64,000 nucleotides of DNA, from the NCBI GenBank assembly GCA_021826065.1, contig JAKADY010000004.1, positions 1 through 64,000 on the forward strand. The letters run 5' to 3'. The translations under genes were made by a program, and so were the position numbers. Positions 8,673 through 20,735 of the stretch are shown here, piece after piece (the stretch's first letter is position 1; the number at the start of each line of letters is the position of its first letter). Under the pieces are notes generated by a model, which was given only the letters and a program-made list of their open reading frames with translations, had not been told where the DNA came from and made no database searches. This DNA is from Pseudomonadota bacterium (GTDB lineage Bacteria; Pseudomonadota; Gammaproteobacteria; Burkholderiales; Thiobacillaceae).

Positions 8673-9941
8673 TCAAGGCCGGGGCGGTAAGATGCGCGCC
8701 GTCTTCACCATGCGGTCCTGCACCTGCACGATCTCGACCGGGATGCCGGCAATCTTGAGACTCACCCCCGCCTCGGGGATGTCCTCCAGTTGTTCCAGGA
8801 TAAGCCCGTTCAGGGTGCGGGGGCCTTCGAGTGGGAAGGCGAGGTTGAGCTTGCGGTTGAGCTCGCGCAGGCTGGCCCGTCCCTCGACCAGGTAGCTCCC
8901 GTCCGGCTGCGGCTGCCAGCGGCTCACCGGCAGCGGGGTGACCGCGGCGAACTCGCCGACGATCTCCTCCAGGATGTCCCCCAGCGTGATCAAGCCCAAG
9001 AGCTCGCCGTACTCGTCCACCACCAGGCCCAACGATTGCCGGTTGTTCTGGAAATGGGTGAGTTGGGTGAGCAGCGGGGTGCCGGAAGGGATGTAGTAGG
9101 GCTCGCGCAACAGCTCCCGCAGCGCCGCCTGGTCGAGCGGTTCCTCGAGTTGGCGCGCCAGCGCCCGGCGCACCTCGAGGATGCCCTGCACGTTGTTGAG
9201 CTCCCCGGCATAGACGGGCAGCCGGTCGTGGTGACTGGTCTGGATCTGTTGGCGGATCTCGCTCTCGTCGAGCTCCAGGTCGATCGCCTCGATGTGGCCG
9301 CGCGGACACATGACGTCGTCCACCGTGATCTTCTCCAGCTCGAACAGATTCATGAGGATGCCGCGGTGCGCCTTGGGCAGGAAGTTACCCGACTCGGCCA
9401 GCAGGGTACGCAGCTCCTCCACGCCCATGGGCTCGGCAGAGAGCTCCTTGGGCGACTTCAGGCGCAGCAGGCGGATCTGGGCGCGCACGAACAGGTTGAT
9501 GAACCAGATCACCGGGCTGGCCAGTTTCAGCAGCACGGCCAGGACGTAGCTCACCACCGGCACGATGCGCTCGGCATAGCTGGCCCCCAGGACCTTGGGG
9601 GTCACCTCGGAGAAGACCAGGATCAGAAAGGTGACGCTGACCGTGGCGAGCGACAGGACCACCTCGTTCTCGCCGAACAGGCGGAAGGCGATCACGGTCA
9701 CCAGCGCCGCCGCTGCGGCGTTGACCAGGTTGTTGCCGAGCAGGATTACCGACAACAGCCGATCGGTCTGCGCCAGCAGCCATTCCGCCAAGCGCGCGCC
9801 ACCATGGCCCGAGCGGGCCAGATGGCGGAGCCGATAGCGGTTGACCGCCATCATGCTCGTCTCGGAGCAGGAGAAGAACGCAGATAGGATAAGGAGCAGG
9901 GCGAGCGCGGCGAGCAGCGCGCCTAAGGGGATCTCGTCCAA
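8673..9941 (-). CDS. CNNM/CBS-domain membrane protein (HlyC/CorC, YfjD-like)
   Basis: 422 aa. Four segments of a CNNM (DUF21) membrane domain in residues 1-190 (FFSCSETSMMAVNRYRL and NNLVNAAAAALVTVIAF are typical), a CBS pair at about 200-335 (VMCPRGHIEAIDL ... GLVVDEYGELLGLITLGDI) and a C-terminal CorC/HlyC transporter-associated domain (DGSYLVEGRASLRELN). Families of this architecture are implicated in Mg/Co efflux. It lies next to the CcsA-like gene on the same strand, as often seen near ffh. The substrate is not determined by sequence. Confidence 0.9.
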   Translation of the reverse strand: MDEIPLGALLAALALLLILSAFFSCSETSMMAVNRYRLRHLARSGHGGARLAEWLLAQTDRLLSVILLGNNLVNAAAAALVTVIAFRLFGENEVVLSLATVSVTFLILVFSEVTPKVLGASYAERIVPVVSYVLAVLLKLASPVIWFINLFVRAQIRLLRLKSPKELSAEPMGVEELRTLLAESGNFLPKAHRGILMNLFELEKITVDDVMCPRGHIEAIDLELDESEIRQQIQTSHHDRLPVYAGELNNVQGILEVRRALARQLEEPLDQAALRELLREPYYIPSGTPLLTQLTHFQNNRQSLGLVVDEYGELLGLITLGDILEEIVGEFAAVTPLPVSRWQPQPDGSYLVEGRASLRELNRKLNLAFPLEGPRTLNGLILEQLEDIPEAGVSLKIAGIPVEIVQVQDRMVKTARILPPRP

Positions 9942-9995
9942 GCGGAAACCGAGCGCATACTGACGGAGATAGTCTCGGCCGCCCCCCAGCGGGTG

Positions 9996-10802
9996 TCAAG
10001 CACGCCCGAGAATGACCTCCAGCACGAATTTGACCCCCACATAGGCCAGCAGCAGGAAGACGAAGCCGGCTAGGGTCCAGGTGATGGCCGTGCGGCCGCG
10101 CCAGCCGTAGACGCGCCGGCCGATGAGGAGCCCAGCGAAGACCAGCCAGGAGGTGATGCCGAAGACCGTCTTGTGATTGAACGGCAAGGGCTTGCCGAAG
10201 ACCTCCTCGGAGAAGACGATGCCGGAGGCGAGGGTCAGGGTGAGCAAGACGAAACCCACACCGATCAGGGTGAAGAGCAGGCGCTCCAGGGTGAGCAGCG
10301 GCGGCAGCGCAGTGACCAGGCGGGGCGGCACCGGCTTGTGCAGATGCTTTTCCACCACCGCCATGAGCAGGGCATGCAGGGCGGCGATGGTGAACAGGCT
10401 ATAGGCGGTCATCGCCATCAGCAGGTGCGCGGTGAAGGCCGGCAGGTCGCTGTGCGGCACCGGGCTCGCGTCGCGCATGACGCCATGCAGTGCGACCATC
10501 GCCCCGGCAAAGCCCATCACCAGCGCCTGCAGCCCGGCCAGGGGATAGCGCCAGGCGGCCAGGCTGTGCACCAACACGGTCAGCGCCGCCACGGCGGACA
10601 GCGACACGGCGAAGCCCAGGGCGATGCCGGGGCCGACGAAGACGTCGCGATACAGGAGGTAGACGTGAAGCAGGAAAGGCAGCAGGGGCAGGGCGCGTGC
10701 CGCGACCGCACTCTTGCAACAAACCCCGCGCCCCGGCCAGAGGAGCACGGCAAGGCCGAGATAAGCGACCGCGCAGATGAGGAAGAGCCAGCCCTGGGCC
10801 AT
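9996..10802 (-). CDS. ypjD: CcsA/YpjD-like inner membrane protein
   Basis: 268 aa with about eight predicted membrane helices. Belongs to the cytochrome c assembly (CcmC/CcsA) superfamily branch commonly encoded upstream of ffh. Conserved His residues are present (HAFLAHLLMAM-like region FTAHLLMAMTAY, and PFNHKTVFGITSW near 215). No WWD motif is obvious, so a direct haem-handling role is doubtful. Divergent from ffh with 68 bases between start codons. Confidence 0.85.
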   Translation of the reverse strand: MAQGWLFLICAVAYLGLAVLLWPGRGVCCKSAVAARALPLLPFLLHVYLLYRDVFVGPGIALGFAVSLSAVAALTVLVHSLAAWRYPLAGLQALVMGFAGAMVALHGVMRDASPVPHSDLPAFTAHLLMAMTAYSLFTIAALHALLMAVVEKHLHKPVPPRLVTALPPLLTLERLLFTLIGVGFVLLTLTLASGIVFSEEVFGKPLPFNHKTVFGITSWLVFAGLLIGRRVYGWRGRTAITWTLAGFVFLLLAYVGVKFVLEVILGRA

Positions 10803-10870
10803 GGTGAGATGGGGATGTTTGTTAGACTTGTGGACCGGATCAGTTTATCGCAACGAAGCGCGCCCCAACC

Positions 10871-12220
<1,350 letters not shown>

Positions 12221-12232
12221 CGGGCGTCATGC

Positions 12233-12402
12233 CCAGGAGCCTGTCGGACTTAATCCCCCGTCCCTTCGGGTTTCCCCGACAAAGCGCGTCTGCGGCGTTG
12301 TCGGGCTCGGCAATGGAATGACCATTGCCTTCGCCCTCCGCCTTGCATCCATCGCTTTGTCGGGGCAACGCGCATGGGGTGTTAAGTCCGACAGGCTCCT
12401 GG
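12233..12402. repeat. 170-bp nested palindromic element (MITE-like) between ffh and rpsP
   Basis: Perfect 21-base terminal inverted repeats at 12233-12253 and 12382-12402 (core CCTGTCGGACTTAA). Nested inside are a perfect 13-base inverted pair CCCCGACAAAGCG / CGCTTTGTCGGGG (12274-12286, 12353-12365) and a central hairpin GCAATGG / CCATTGC (12310-12316, 12322-12328). No open reading frame of transposase size fits. Size and ends resemble a miniature inverted-repeat element or large REP-like structure. It could also act as a transcription barrier between ffh and the rpsP operon. Confidence 0.85.
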
Positions 12403-12419
12403 TTAACAAAAACAACGGC

Positions 12420-12448
12420 TTGCATAGCCGCACCGCGCCCGCTATCAT
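12420..12448 (+). promoter_or_regulatory. Sigma-70 promoter for rpsP-rimM-trmD-rplS
   Basis: -35 TTGCAT (12420-12425), 17-base spacer, -10 TATCAT (12443-12448). It sits just after the palindromic element and about 50 bases before the rpsP start, so the ribosomal operon probably has its own promoter independent of ffh. Confidence 0.65.
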
Positions 12449-12500
12449 TTGCAGTTCCCCGAAGGCCGGCGACGGCCCAGACTAGAGGACACGAATTGTT

Positions 12501-12746
12501 ATGGTGACGATCAGACTTGCCCGTGGCGGCGCCAAAAAGCGCCCCTTCTACAACATCGTGGTGGCCGATTCGCGCTGCCGTCGCGACGGCCGCTTCATCG
12601 AGCGCATCGGCTTCTACAACCCGGTCGCCGCCGAGCACGAGGAAAACCTTCGCATCAATCGTGAGCGCCTGGCCTACTGGCAGGGCGTCGGCGCCCAGGT
12701 GAGCGACACCGTCGCCAGGCTGGTGCGTGCCCAGAAGGCGGCCTGA
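12501..12746 (+). CDS. rpsP: 30S ribosomal protein S16
   Basis: 81 aa. Small-subunit assembly protein. Typical start [21 protein letters not shown] and core [16 protein letters not shown], with [20 protein letters not shown] near the end. A ribosome site (AGAGGA) lies about 11 bases upstream of the ATG. First gene of the rpsP-rimM-trmD-rplS operon. Confidence 0.98.
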   Translation: MVTIRLARGGAKKRPFYNIVVADSRCRRDGRFIERIGFYNPVAAEHEENLRINRERLAYWQGVGAQVSDTVARLVRAQKAA

Positions 12747-13257
12747 GGCGGAGACGACCGCCGAGGACCTGGTGGTCATGGGGCGGATCGCCGCCCCCTA
12801 CGGTGTGCGCGGCTGGGTCAAGGTCCAGCCCTACACCGAGTGGTTGGACAGTCTGCTCGACTACCCGCTCTGGCGCCTGGGTGCCAAGGGTGTGTGGCAG
12901 GCGAAGGAACTGTTGCAGGGGCGGCCGCACGGGCGCTATCTCCTCGTGCAACTCGCCGGGGTGGAAGACCGGGATGCGGCCGAGCGTCTGCGCGGCATGG
13001 AGATCGCGGTGGCGCGTGCCGAGCTGCCGCCCCCTGCCGCGGATGAATACTACTGGGACGATCTGATCGGCCTGGAGGTGGTGAACGTCGCCGGCGAGAT
13101 GCTGGGGCGCGTGGAGGGTCTGCTGGAGACCGGTGCGCACGACGTGCTGCGGGTGGTGGCCGAACGCGAACGCCTGATCCCCTTCACCGCCCCCATCGTC
13201 GTGGTGGTCGACCTCGAGGCGGGGGTAATCCGCGTCGACTGGGAAGCGGACTACTGA
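12727..13257 (+). CDS. rimM: Ribosome maturation factor RimM
   Basis: 176 aa from a GTG at 12727 that overlaps the rpsP end by 20 bases. Needed for 30S 3'-domain maturation and binds S19. RimM domain begins [23 protein letters not shown]; the PRC-barrel half contains [13 protein letters not shown] and [23 protein letters not shown]. The start is uncertain: a GTG at 12772 or an ATG at 12778 have a closer GAGGA ribosome site and would leave the conserved domain intact. Confidence 0.95.
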   Translation: MPRRRPEAETTAEDLVVMGRIAAPYGVRGWVKVQPYTEWLDSLLDYPLWRLGAKGVWQAKELLQGRPHGRYLLVQLAGVEDRDAAERLRGMEIAVARAELPPPAADEYYWDDLIGLEVVNVAGEMLGRVEGLLETGAHDVLRVVAERERLIPFTAPIVVVVDLEAGVIRVDWEADY

Positions 13258-13259
13258 GT

Positions 13260-14033
13260 GTGACGCCGAGCTACCACGTCGTCACGCTCTTCCCGGCGAT
13301 GTTCGCCGCGCTCACCGACTTCGGGGTGAGCGGCCGGGCGGTGAAGAGCGGCCGGGTGCGGTTGCGCTGCTGGGACCCGCGCGACTTCACCTGCGACAAC
13401 TATCGCACGGTGGACGACCGGCCCTTCGGCGGCGGCCCGGGCATGGTGATGCTGGCCGAGCCGCTCGACCTGACGCTCACCGCCGTAAAGACGGCGCTCG
13501 CCTGGGAGGGCGTGACGAAGCCGCGCATGCTGCATCTCTCGCCGCAGGGGCGGGTGCTGGATCATGCGCTGGTTTGCGAGTTGGCGCGCGAACCTGCCCT
13601 GGTGCTGCTGGCGAGCCGCTATGAGGGCATCGACGAGCGCCTCTTTGAGCGCCACGCGCTGGAGGAGGTGTCGATCGGCGACTATGTCCTCTCCGGCGGC
13701 GAGCTGCCGGCCATGGTGCTGCTCGACGCGGTCATCCGCCAGCAGCCCGGCGTGCTGGGGCACGAGGACTCGGCGGCGCAGGACTCCTTCGCCGACGGGC
13801 TGCTGGACTACCCGCACTACACCCGGCCGGAGGACTACCTGGGGTTCAAGGTGCCCGAGGTGCTGCGCAGCGGCGACCACGCCGCCATCGCCCGCTGGCG
13901 CCTGAGAGAGGCCCTGCGCCGCACCCTCGCGCGGCGGCCGGAGTTGCTCGCGCACCGGCGCCTGAGCGCGGAGGAGCAGGTTTTGCTGGACGAAATCCGT
14001 TCAGAAGGTGTCCCGGAGGCATTCGGGGCGTGA
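13260..14033 (+). CDS. trmD: tRNA (guanine-N1)-methyltransferase TrmD
   Basis: 257 aa, GTG start 3 bases after the rimM stop. SAM-dependent SPOUT enzyme that makes m1G37 in tRNAs with G36. Seen: N-terminal [31 protein letters not shown], the knot region [27 protein letters not shown], then the C-terminal domain with YTRPEDY. Standard length. Confidence 0.98.
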   Translation: MTPSYHVVTLFPAMFAALTDFGVSGRAVKSGRVRLRCWDPRDFTCDNYRTVDDRPFGGGPGMVMLAEPLDLTLTAVKTALAWEGVTKPRMLHLSPQGRVLDHALVCELAREPALVLLASRYEGIDERLFERHALEEVSIGDYVLSGGELPAMVLLDAVIRQQPGVLGHEDSAAQDSFADGLLDYPHYTRPEDYLGFKVPEVLRSGDHAAIARWRLREALRRTLARRPELLAHRRLSAEEQVLLDEIRSEGVPEAFGA

Positions 14034-14096
14034 TCGTGAAAACGGCGTCATGTCTGTCCGACAGACCTCTGGGGCCAACAAGACGAAAGGAAGACC

Positions 14097-14471
14097 ATGA
14101 ACCTGATCGAGCAGTTGGAAAAGGAAGAGATCGCCCGCCTGGGCAAGACCGTGCCGGAGTTCGGCCCCGGCGACACCGTGGTGGTGCAGGTCAAGGTCAA
14201 GGAGGGCAACCGCGAGCGCCTGCAGGCCTACGAGGGCGTGGTGATCGCCAAGCGCAACCGGGGCCTGAACTCCTCCTTCATCGTGCGCAAGATCTCCGCC
14301 GGCGAGGGCGTGGAGCGGACCTTCCAGACCTACTCCCCGCTGGTCGCTTCGATCGAGGTCAAGCGGCGCGGCGACGTACGCCGGGCCAAGCTCTACTACC
14401 TGCGCAGCCGCTCCGGCAAGTCGGCGCGCATCAAGGAGAAGCTCACCGCCGCCAAAGGCCGGGCGGAGTAA
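14097..14471 (+). CDS. rplS: 50S ribosomal protein L19
   Basis: 124 aa; L19 sits at the subunit interface. Typical [12 protein letters not shown] start, [27 protein letters not shown] core, [32 protein letters not shown] ribosome site AAAGGAAG precedes the ATG. Last gene of the rpsP operon; slightly longer than E. coli L19 (115 aa) through its C-terminal tail. Confidence 0.98.
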   Translation: MNLIEQLEKEEIARLGKTVPEFGPGDTVVVQVKVKEGNRERLQAYEGVVIAKRNRGLNSSFIVRKISAGEGVERTFQTYSPLVASIEVKRRGDVRRAKLYYLRSRSGKSARIKEKLTAAKGRAE

Positions 14472-14514
14472 TCCGTTCAAGGGCCTGTGCACGACCGGGC
14501 CGTCATCACCGGCC

Positions 14515-14566
14515 GTTGCAGCGACCAGTCGTGGCCCCGGCTCGGGGTCGCGTCTATCGCTGCAAC
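14515..14566. terminator. Possible bidirectional terminator hairpin between rplS and tesA
   Basis: Perfect 10-base inverted repeat GTTGCAGCGA / TCGCTGCAAC (arms 14515-14524 and 14557-14566) around a GC-rich loop that can fold further. The right arm overlaps the last tesA codons (LLQR-stop). No T-run follows, so intrinsic termination is only plausible; the convergent location favours it. Confidence 0.4.
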
Positions 14567-15165
14567 AACGGCGCCAGGGCCTTCCACACCTGCTCGAGCA
14601 TGAGCGGCTGGGCGGCGGCCGTCGGGTGGATGCCGTCAGGCAGAAAATACTCGGGACGGTCGGCGAACCCCTCCAGCAGGAAGGGCACATAGGCCGTGCG
14701 GTGCCGGCGTGCGAGCTCTTCATAGACGGCGGCGAACGCGCGCGTATAGGCCGGCCCGAAGTTGGGCGGCATGCGCATGCCGACCAGGACGACGTGGGCA
14801 CCGCGGGCCTTGGCCGCGCGGATGGTGCGGTCCAGGTTCTGGCGCAACTGCTCGATCGGCAGTCCGCGTAGCCCGTCGTTGCCGCCCAGGGCGAGGATCA
14901 GCACGACAGGCTTGTGCTGTTCGAGCAAGGGGCCGATGCGACTCGCCCCGCCGGCGCTCGTCTCGCCGCTCACGCTCGCGTTGACCACGCGGTGGTTGAA
15001 CTTTTGCGCGCGCAGCCGCTCCTCCAATAGCGCGACCCAGCCGGCCCGAGCCGGCAGCCCATAGGCCGCAGAGAGACTGTCACCCAACACGAGGATGGTA
15101 TTGCCGGCCGCCTGCGCAGCGGCGGTCAGCCACCCGAACAATAACGCGAACAGGAAGATACGCAT
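14554..15165 (-). CDS. tesA: Arylesterase / lysophospholipase-type SGNH hydrolase
   Basis: 203 aa. Periplasmic TesA/TAP family esterase. Signal peptide MRIFLFALLFGWLTAAAQA, then block I GDSLSAAYGL with the nucleophile Ser, block III GGNDGLRG (oxyanion Asn) and block V DGIHPTAAAQ with catalytic Asp and His. The start at 15165 was chosen because it opens the signal peptide; longer frames upstream run over the ABC transporter gene. Its ATG overlaps the ybbA ATG on the other strand. The tesA-ybbA-ybbP divergent layout matches E. coli. Confidence 0.93.
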   Translation of the reverse strand: MRIFLFALLFGWLTAAAQAAGNTILVLGDSLSAAYGLPARAGWVALLEERLRAQKFNHRVVNASVSGETSAGGASRIGPLLEQHKPVVLILALGGNDGLRGLPIEQLRQNLDRTIRAAKARGAHVVLVGMRMPPNFGPAYTRAFAAVYEELARRHRTAYVPFLLEGFADRPEYFLPDGIHPTAAAQPLMLEQVWKALAPLLQR

Positions 15166-15853
15166 GGATCTAGGAGCGCCGGACACCGCGATCGTTCGCA
15201 CCGCAGGGCTCACCAAGCGAGTGACGAGCGGCGAGGCGACCCTCACCATCCTGGAGGATATCAACTTCAGCGCCCATGCGGGCGAGGCCGTGGCCATCGT
15301 CGGCGCCTCCGGCTCGGGCAAATCGACCCTGCTGGGCCTCATGGCCGGACTGGACCTACCCAGCGCCGGCGAGGTCTGGCTGGATGGCACCCCCCTCACC
15401 CCACTGGACGAGGACGGCCGCGCCCGGCTGCGTGCCCGGCTGCTCGGATTCGTCTTCCAGTCCTTCCAGCTCCTACCGGCCTTCACCGCCCTGGAAAACG
15501 TCATGCTGCCGCTCGAGTTGCTCGGCGCCGAGGATGCCGGCGCGCGTGCGCGGCAGATGCTTGCCCGCGTGGGCCTGGCGGAGCGTCTAGCCCACTACCC
15601 CAAGCACCTGTCCGGGGGCGAGCAGCAGCGCGTGGCGCTGGCCCGCGCCTTCGTCGTACGCCCGCGGCTGCTGCTGGCGGACGAACCCACCGGCAATCTC
15701 GATGCCGCCACCGGCGCGGCGGTGATCGACCTCATGTTCGAGCTCAATGCCGAGGCCGGCACCACCCTCATCCTGGTCACGCACGACGAACACCTGGCGC
15801 GCCGCTGCGGCCGCCAGGTCCACCTCATCGCCGGCCGGCTCGCCGCGGACTGA
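15164..15853 (+). CDS. ybbA: ABC transporter ATP-binding protein, YbbA type
   Basis: 229 aa from the ATG at 15164, which has an AGGAAGA ribosome site. LolD-like ATPase: Walker A GASGSGKST, Q-loop FVFQSFQLLP, signature LSGGEQQRVALARAF, Walker B LLLADEPTGNLD, H-loop LVTHD. Pairs with the FtsX-type permease that follows 3 bases after its stop. In E. coli the YbbAP pair is next to tesA; its substrate is not firmly known (lipid or membrane-related by family). Confidence 0.93.
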   Translation: MDLGAPDTAIVRTAGLTKRVTSGEATLTILEDINFSAHAGEAVAIVGASGSGKSTLLGLMAGLDLPSAGEVWLDGTPLTPLDEDGRARLRARLLGFVFQSFQLLPAFTALENVMLPLELLGAEDAGARARQMLARVGLAERLAHYPKHLSGGEQQRVALARAFVVRPRLLLADEPTGNLDAATGAAVIDLMFELNAEAGTTLILVTHDEHLARRCGRQVHLIAGRLAAD

Positions 15854-15856
15854 GCG

Positions 15857-17695
15857 ATGGGGCTGACCCTGCGTTTCTTCCTGCGCGACCTGCGCGCCGG
15901 TGAGCTCACCGCCTTGTTCCTGGCCTTGCTCGTGGCGGTGGCCAGCATCACCAGTGTGAGTTTCTTCGCCGATCGCGTGCGCCAGGCCCTGGTCCTCAAC
16001 GCCCACCAGCTCCTGGGGGCCGACCTCCTGGTGAGTGCCGACCACCCGCTCCCGGCCGAATACCTCGAAGCGGCCCGTGCGCGCGGGCTCGCCACGGCGC
16101 AGAGCCTCTCCTTCGTCAGCATGGCACGCACCGCCGACGGGGCCCAGCTCGCCGCCGTCAAGGCGGTGGGTCCCGGCTATCCCCTGCGCGGCAGCCTGCG
16201 CATCGCCAGCCACGCCGGGGTGACCGTAGTGCGGCACGGACCGCCGCGCGGCAGCGTCTGGGTCGATCCACGCTTCGCGAGCCTCACGGGGGTCTCGCGC
16301 GGCGAGCGCCTCGAACTCGGCGATGCGTCTTTTGCGATTGCCGCCAGCCTGGAACACGAGCCCGACACGGGCTTGTCCATCCTCAACCTCGCCCCCCGCG
16401 TGATGATGCACCTCGACGATGTCGCCGCCACCGGCCTCGTCCAGCCGGGCAGCCGCATCCGCTACCAGCTCCATGTCGCCGGCGATGCGACTGCGGTGGG
16501 GGCCTATCGCGCCTGGCTCGAGCCCCGCCTGACCCGTGGCCAGCAGCTCCAGGGCCTGGAGGACGCGCGCCCGGAAGTGCGCGAAGGCCTGGATCGTGCG
16601 CAGACCTTTCTTGGGCTCACGGCGTTCCTGGCCGTCATCCTGGCGGCGGTCTCCGTCAGCCTGGCCACCCGACGCTACGTCGAGCGCCATTACGACGGCT
16701 ACGCCATCATGCGTTGTCTCGGCGCAGGCCAGGGGCAACTGGTGCGGCTCTTCGGCGGGCAGTTCATCGTCCTGGGCGCGGTCGCCGGCTTGCTGGGCTG
16801 TGCGTCCGGGTATCTCGCACAGGCGCTGATCGGGCGGCTCCTCGACGACCTGATCGGCACGCCGCTGCCGCAGCCCTCCGCCCTGCCGGCGCTGCAGGGC
16901 GTCATCACCGGCTACGTACTGCTGCTCGGCTTCGCCCTGCCGCCGCTCATGCAACTCAAGCGCGTACCCGCTCTGCACGTCCTGCGCCGCGAGGCCGGCA
17001 GACCCCGCGCCCGGCCGCTTCTCGCCTATGCCGCCGGTCTCATCGCACTGACCGCCCTCGTCGTCTGGCAAACCGGCAATGCCAAACTGGCCGCCTATGC
17101 CTTGGGCGGCTTTGCCGCCGCCGCAGCCCTCTTCGCCCTGGCCGGTCTAGCCAGCCTGCAACTGGCGGCCCTGGCCGGCCACCGTTCGAGCTTCGCCTGG
17201 CGCTACGGCCTGGCCAACCTGCGCCGGCGCGGTCATGCCAATACCCTGCAGATCGTCGCCCTGGCCCTGGGTTTGACCGCCATCCTGCTGCTCGCCTTCA
17301 CCCGCGGCGACCTGATCGAGGCCTGGCGCGCCAAGACCCCGCCGGACGCGCCCAACCGCTTCATCATCAACATCCAGCCCGAGCAGCGCGAGGCCCTGCT
17401 CGACTTCTTCCGCGCCAACGGCCTGCCCGAACCGACCCTCTACCCGATGGTGCGCGGACGCCTGATGGCGATCAACGAACGCCCCGTGCGCCCCGAGGAC
17501 TATGCCGAGGAGCGCACCCGCAACCTGGTCGAGCGCGAATTCAACCTCTCCTTCATGCGGACGCTACCCGGCCACAACCGCCTGAGTCAGGGCCAGTGGT
17601 TCACACCCACGGATTTCGAGCGCGGAGCCCTGTCCATCGAAGCGGGTATCGCCAGGACGCTGGGCGTTAAGATCGGCGACCGCCTCACATGGTAA
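15857..17695 (+). pseudogene. ybbP: FtsX/MacB-like permease YbbP, N-terminal part, cut by an in-frame TAA
   Basis: 612 codons encoding the first membrane helix, a periplasmic domain, a membrane block near 255-380 (FtsX-type), and the second periplasmic domain up to GVKIGDRLTW. There a TAA at 17693-17695 interrupts the frame; the same frame continues with GTG and the rest of the protein. The two parts together give about 825 residues, the expected full YbbP length. One base change (for example CAA or GAA to TAA) would restore it. Either a real nonsense mutation or a sequencing error. Confidence 0.85.
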
Positions 17696-18337
17696 GTGGA
17701 CGGGCAGACCTTCAGCGCCCCGGTGACCAACGTGCGCGAGCTCGACTGGGACTCCATGCAGGTCAACTTCTTCGTCATCACCACCCCCGGCCTCCTGGCG
17801 GGCTTTCCTGCCAGCTACATCACTAGCTTCCGCCTCGAAGCGGACCAGGCCGGCCGCATGACCGATCTGGTGCGCGCCTTTCCCAACCTCAGCGTGATCG
17901 ACACCTCGGCCATCCTGCAACAGGCACTCGACCTCATGGACCGCATGATCGCCGCCGTGCAGCTCGTCTTCCTGTTCGCCCTCGGCGCCGGGGTGCTGGT
18001 CCTCTACACCGCGCTCCTGAGCAGCCAGGGCGAACGCCTGCGCGAGGCCGCCCTGATGCGCACCCTGGGCGCCAGCCGCAGCCAGGTCGTGGCCTCGCAA
18101 CGCACAGAGTACCTAGCCATCGGCCTCCTCGCCGGCCTGCTCGCCGCCGGGGCGGCCGCGGCGATTGGCTGGGTCCTGGCCGCCCAGGTCTTTGAATTCG
18201 CGCGCTACGCCCCCGACCCCTGGCTCTTCGCCGCCGGTCCGGCGCTGGGTCTGCTGTGTGTTGCCATCAATCTGTGGATGAGCACCCGCACCGCCCTGGC
18301 AGCGCCACCCATGGCGGTGCTGCGGGAAGAAACCTGA
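17696..18337 (+). pseudogene. ybbP: YbbP permease, C-terminal part, with GTG directly after the stop
   Basis: 213 codons in the same frame as the upstream part. Starts with GTG immediately after the TAA, so reinitiation is conceivable. Contains the end of the periplasmic domain (PGLLAGFPASYITSF) and the second FtsX-type membrane block with three helices (LVFLFALGAGVLVLYTALL, LAIGLLAGLLAAGAAAAIGW, GPALGLLCVAINLW) and the typical LREAALMRTLGASRSQV stretch. No other damage is visible, arguing that the interruption is recent, or artefactual. Confidence 0.82.
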
Positions 18338-18441
18338 CTGGGGCCACCCTGGCCCAGCAGCCGCAGCCGGTCCCGGCGCGACCGCCTACTCCGGCTGCGC
18401 CTATCGCCCCCGGTCGCATGGACTTATGAAGGGGGTGATGT

Positions 18442-18519
<78 letters not shown>

Positions 18520-18521
18520 GT

Positions 18522-18541
18522 GGGGCGGGATACCCCGCCCC
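18522..18541 (-). terminator. GC hairpin between rpoD and the tRNA
   Basis: GGGGCGG / CCGCCCC arms (18522-18528, 18535-18541) directly after rpoD. No T-run follows before the tRNA, so it may be a weak terminator or a processing structure in a joint rpoD-tRNA transcript. Confidence 0.35.
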
Positions 18542-18547
18542 GGGTGA

Positions 18548-20665
<2,118 letters not shown>

Positions 20666-20707
20666 TGCTCAACTGACTCGCGTTAGAGGTTCGAGGAAAA
20701 ACGTTTG

Positions 20708-20735
20708 ATTATACACCAGGAAAACGACGTTTCAC
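20708..20735 (-). promoter_or_regulatory. Promoter for rpoD at the end of dnaG
   Basis: Minus strand: -35-like GTGAAA (20735-20730), 16-base spacer, perfect -10 TATAAT (20713-20708), about 40 bases before the rpoD start. Overlaps the dnaG stop codon, so rpoD can be transcribed independently of the upstream genes. Confidence 0.6.
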
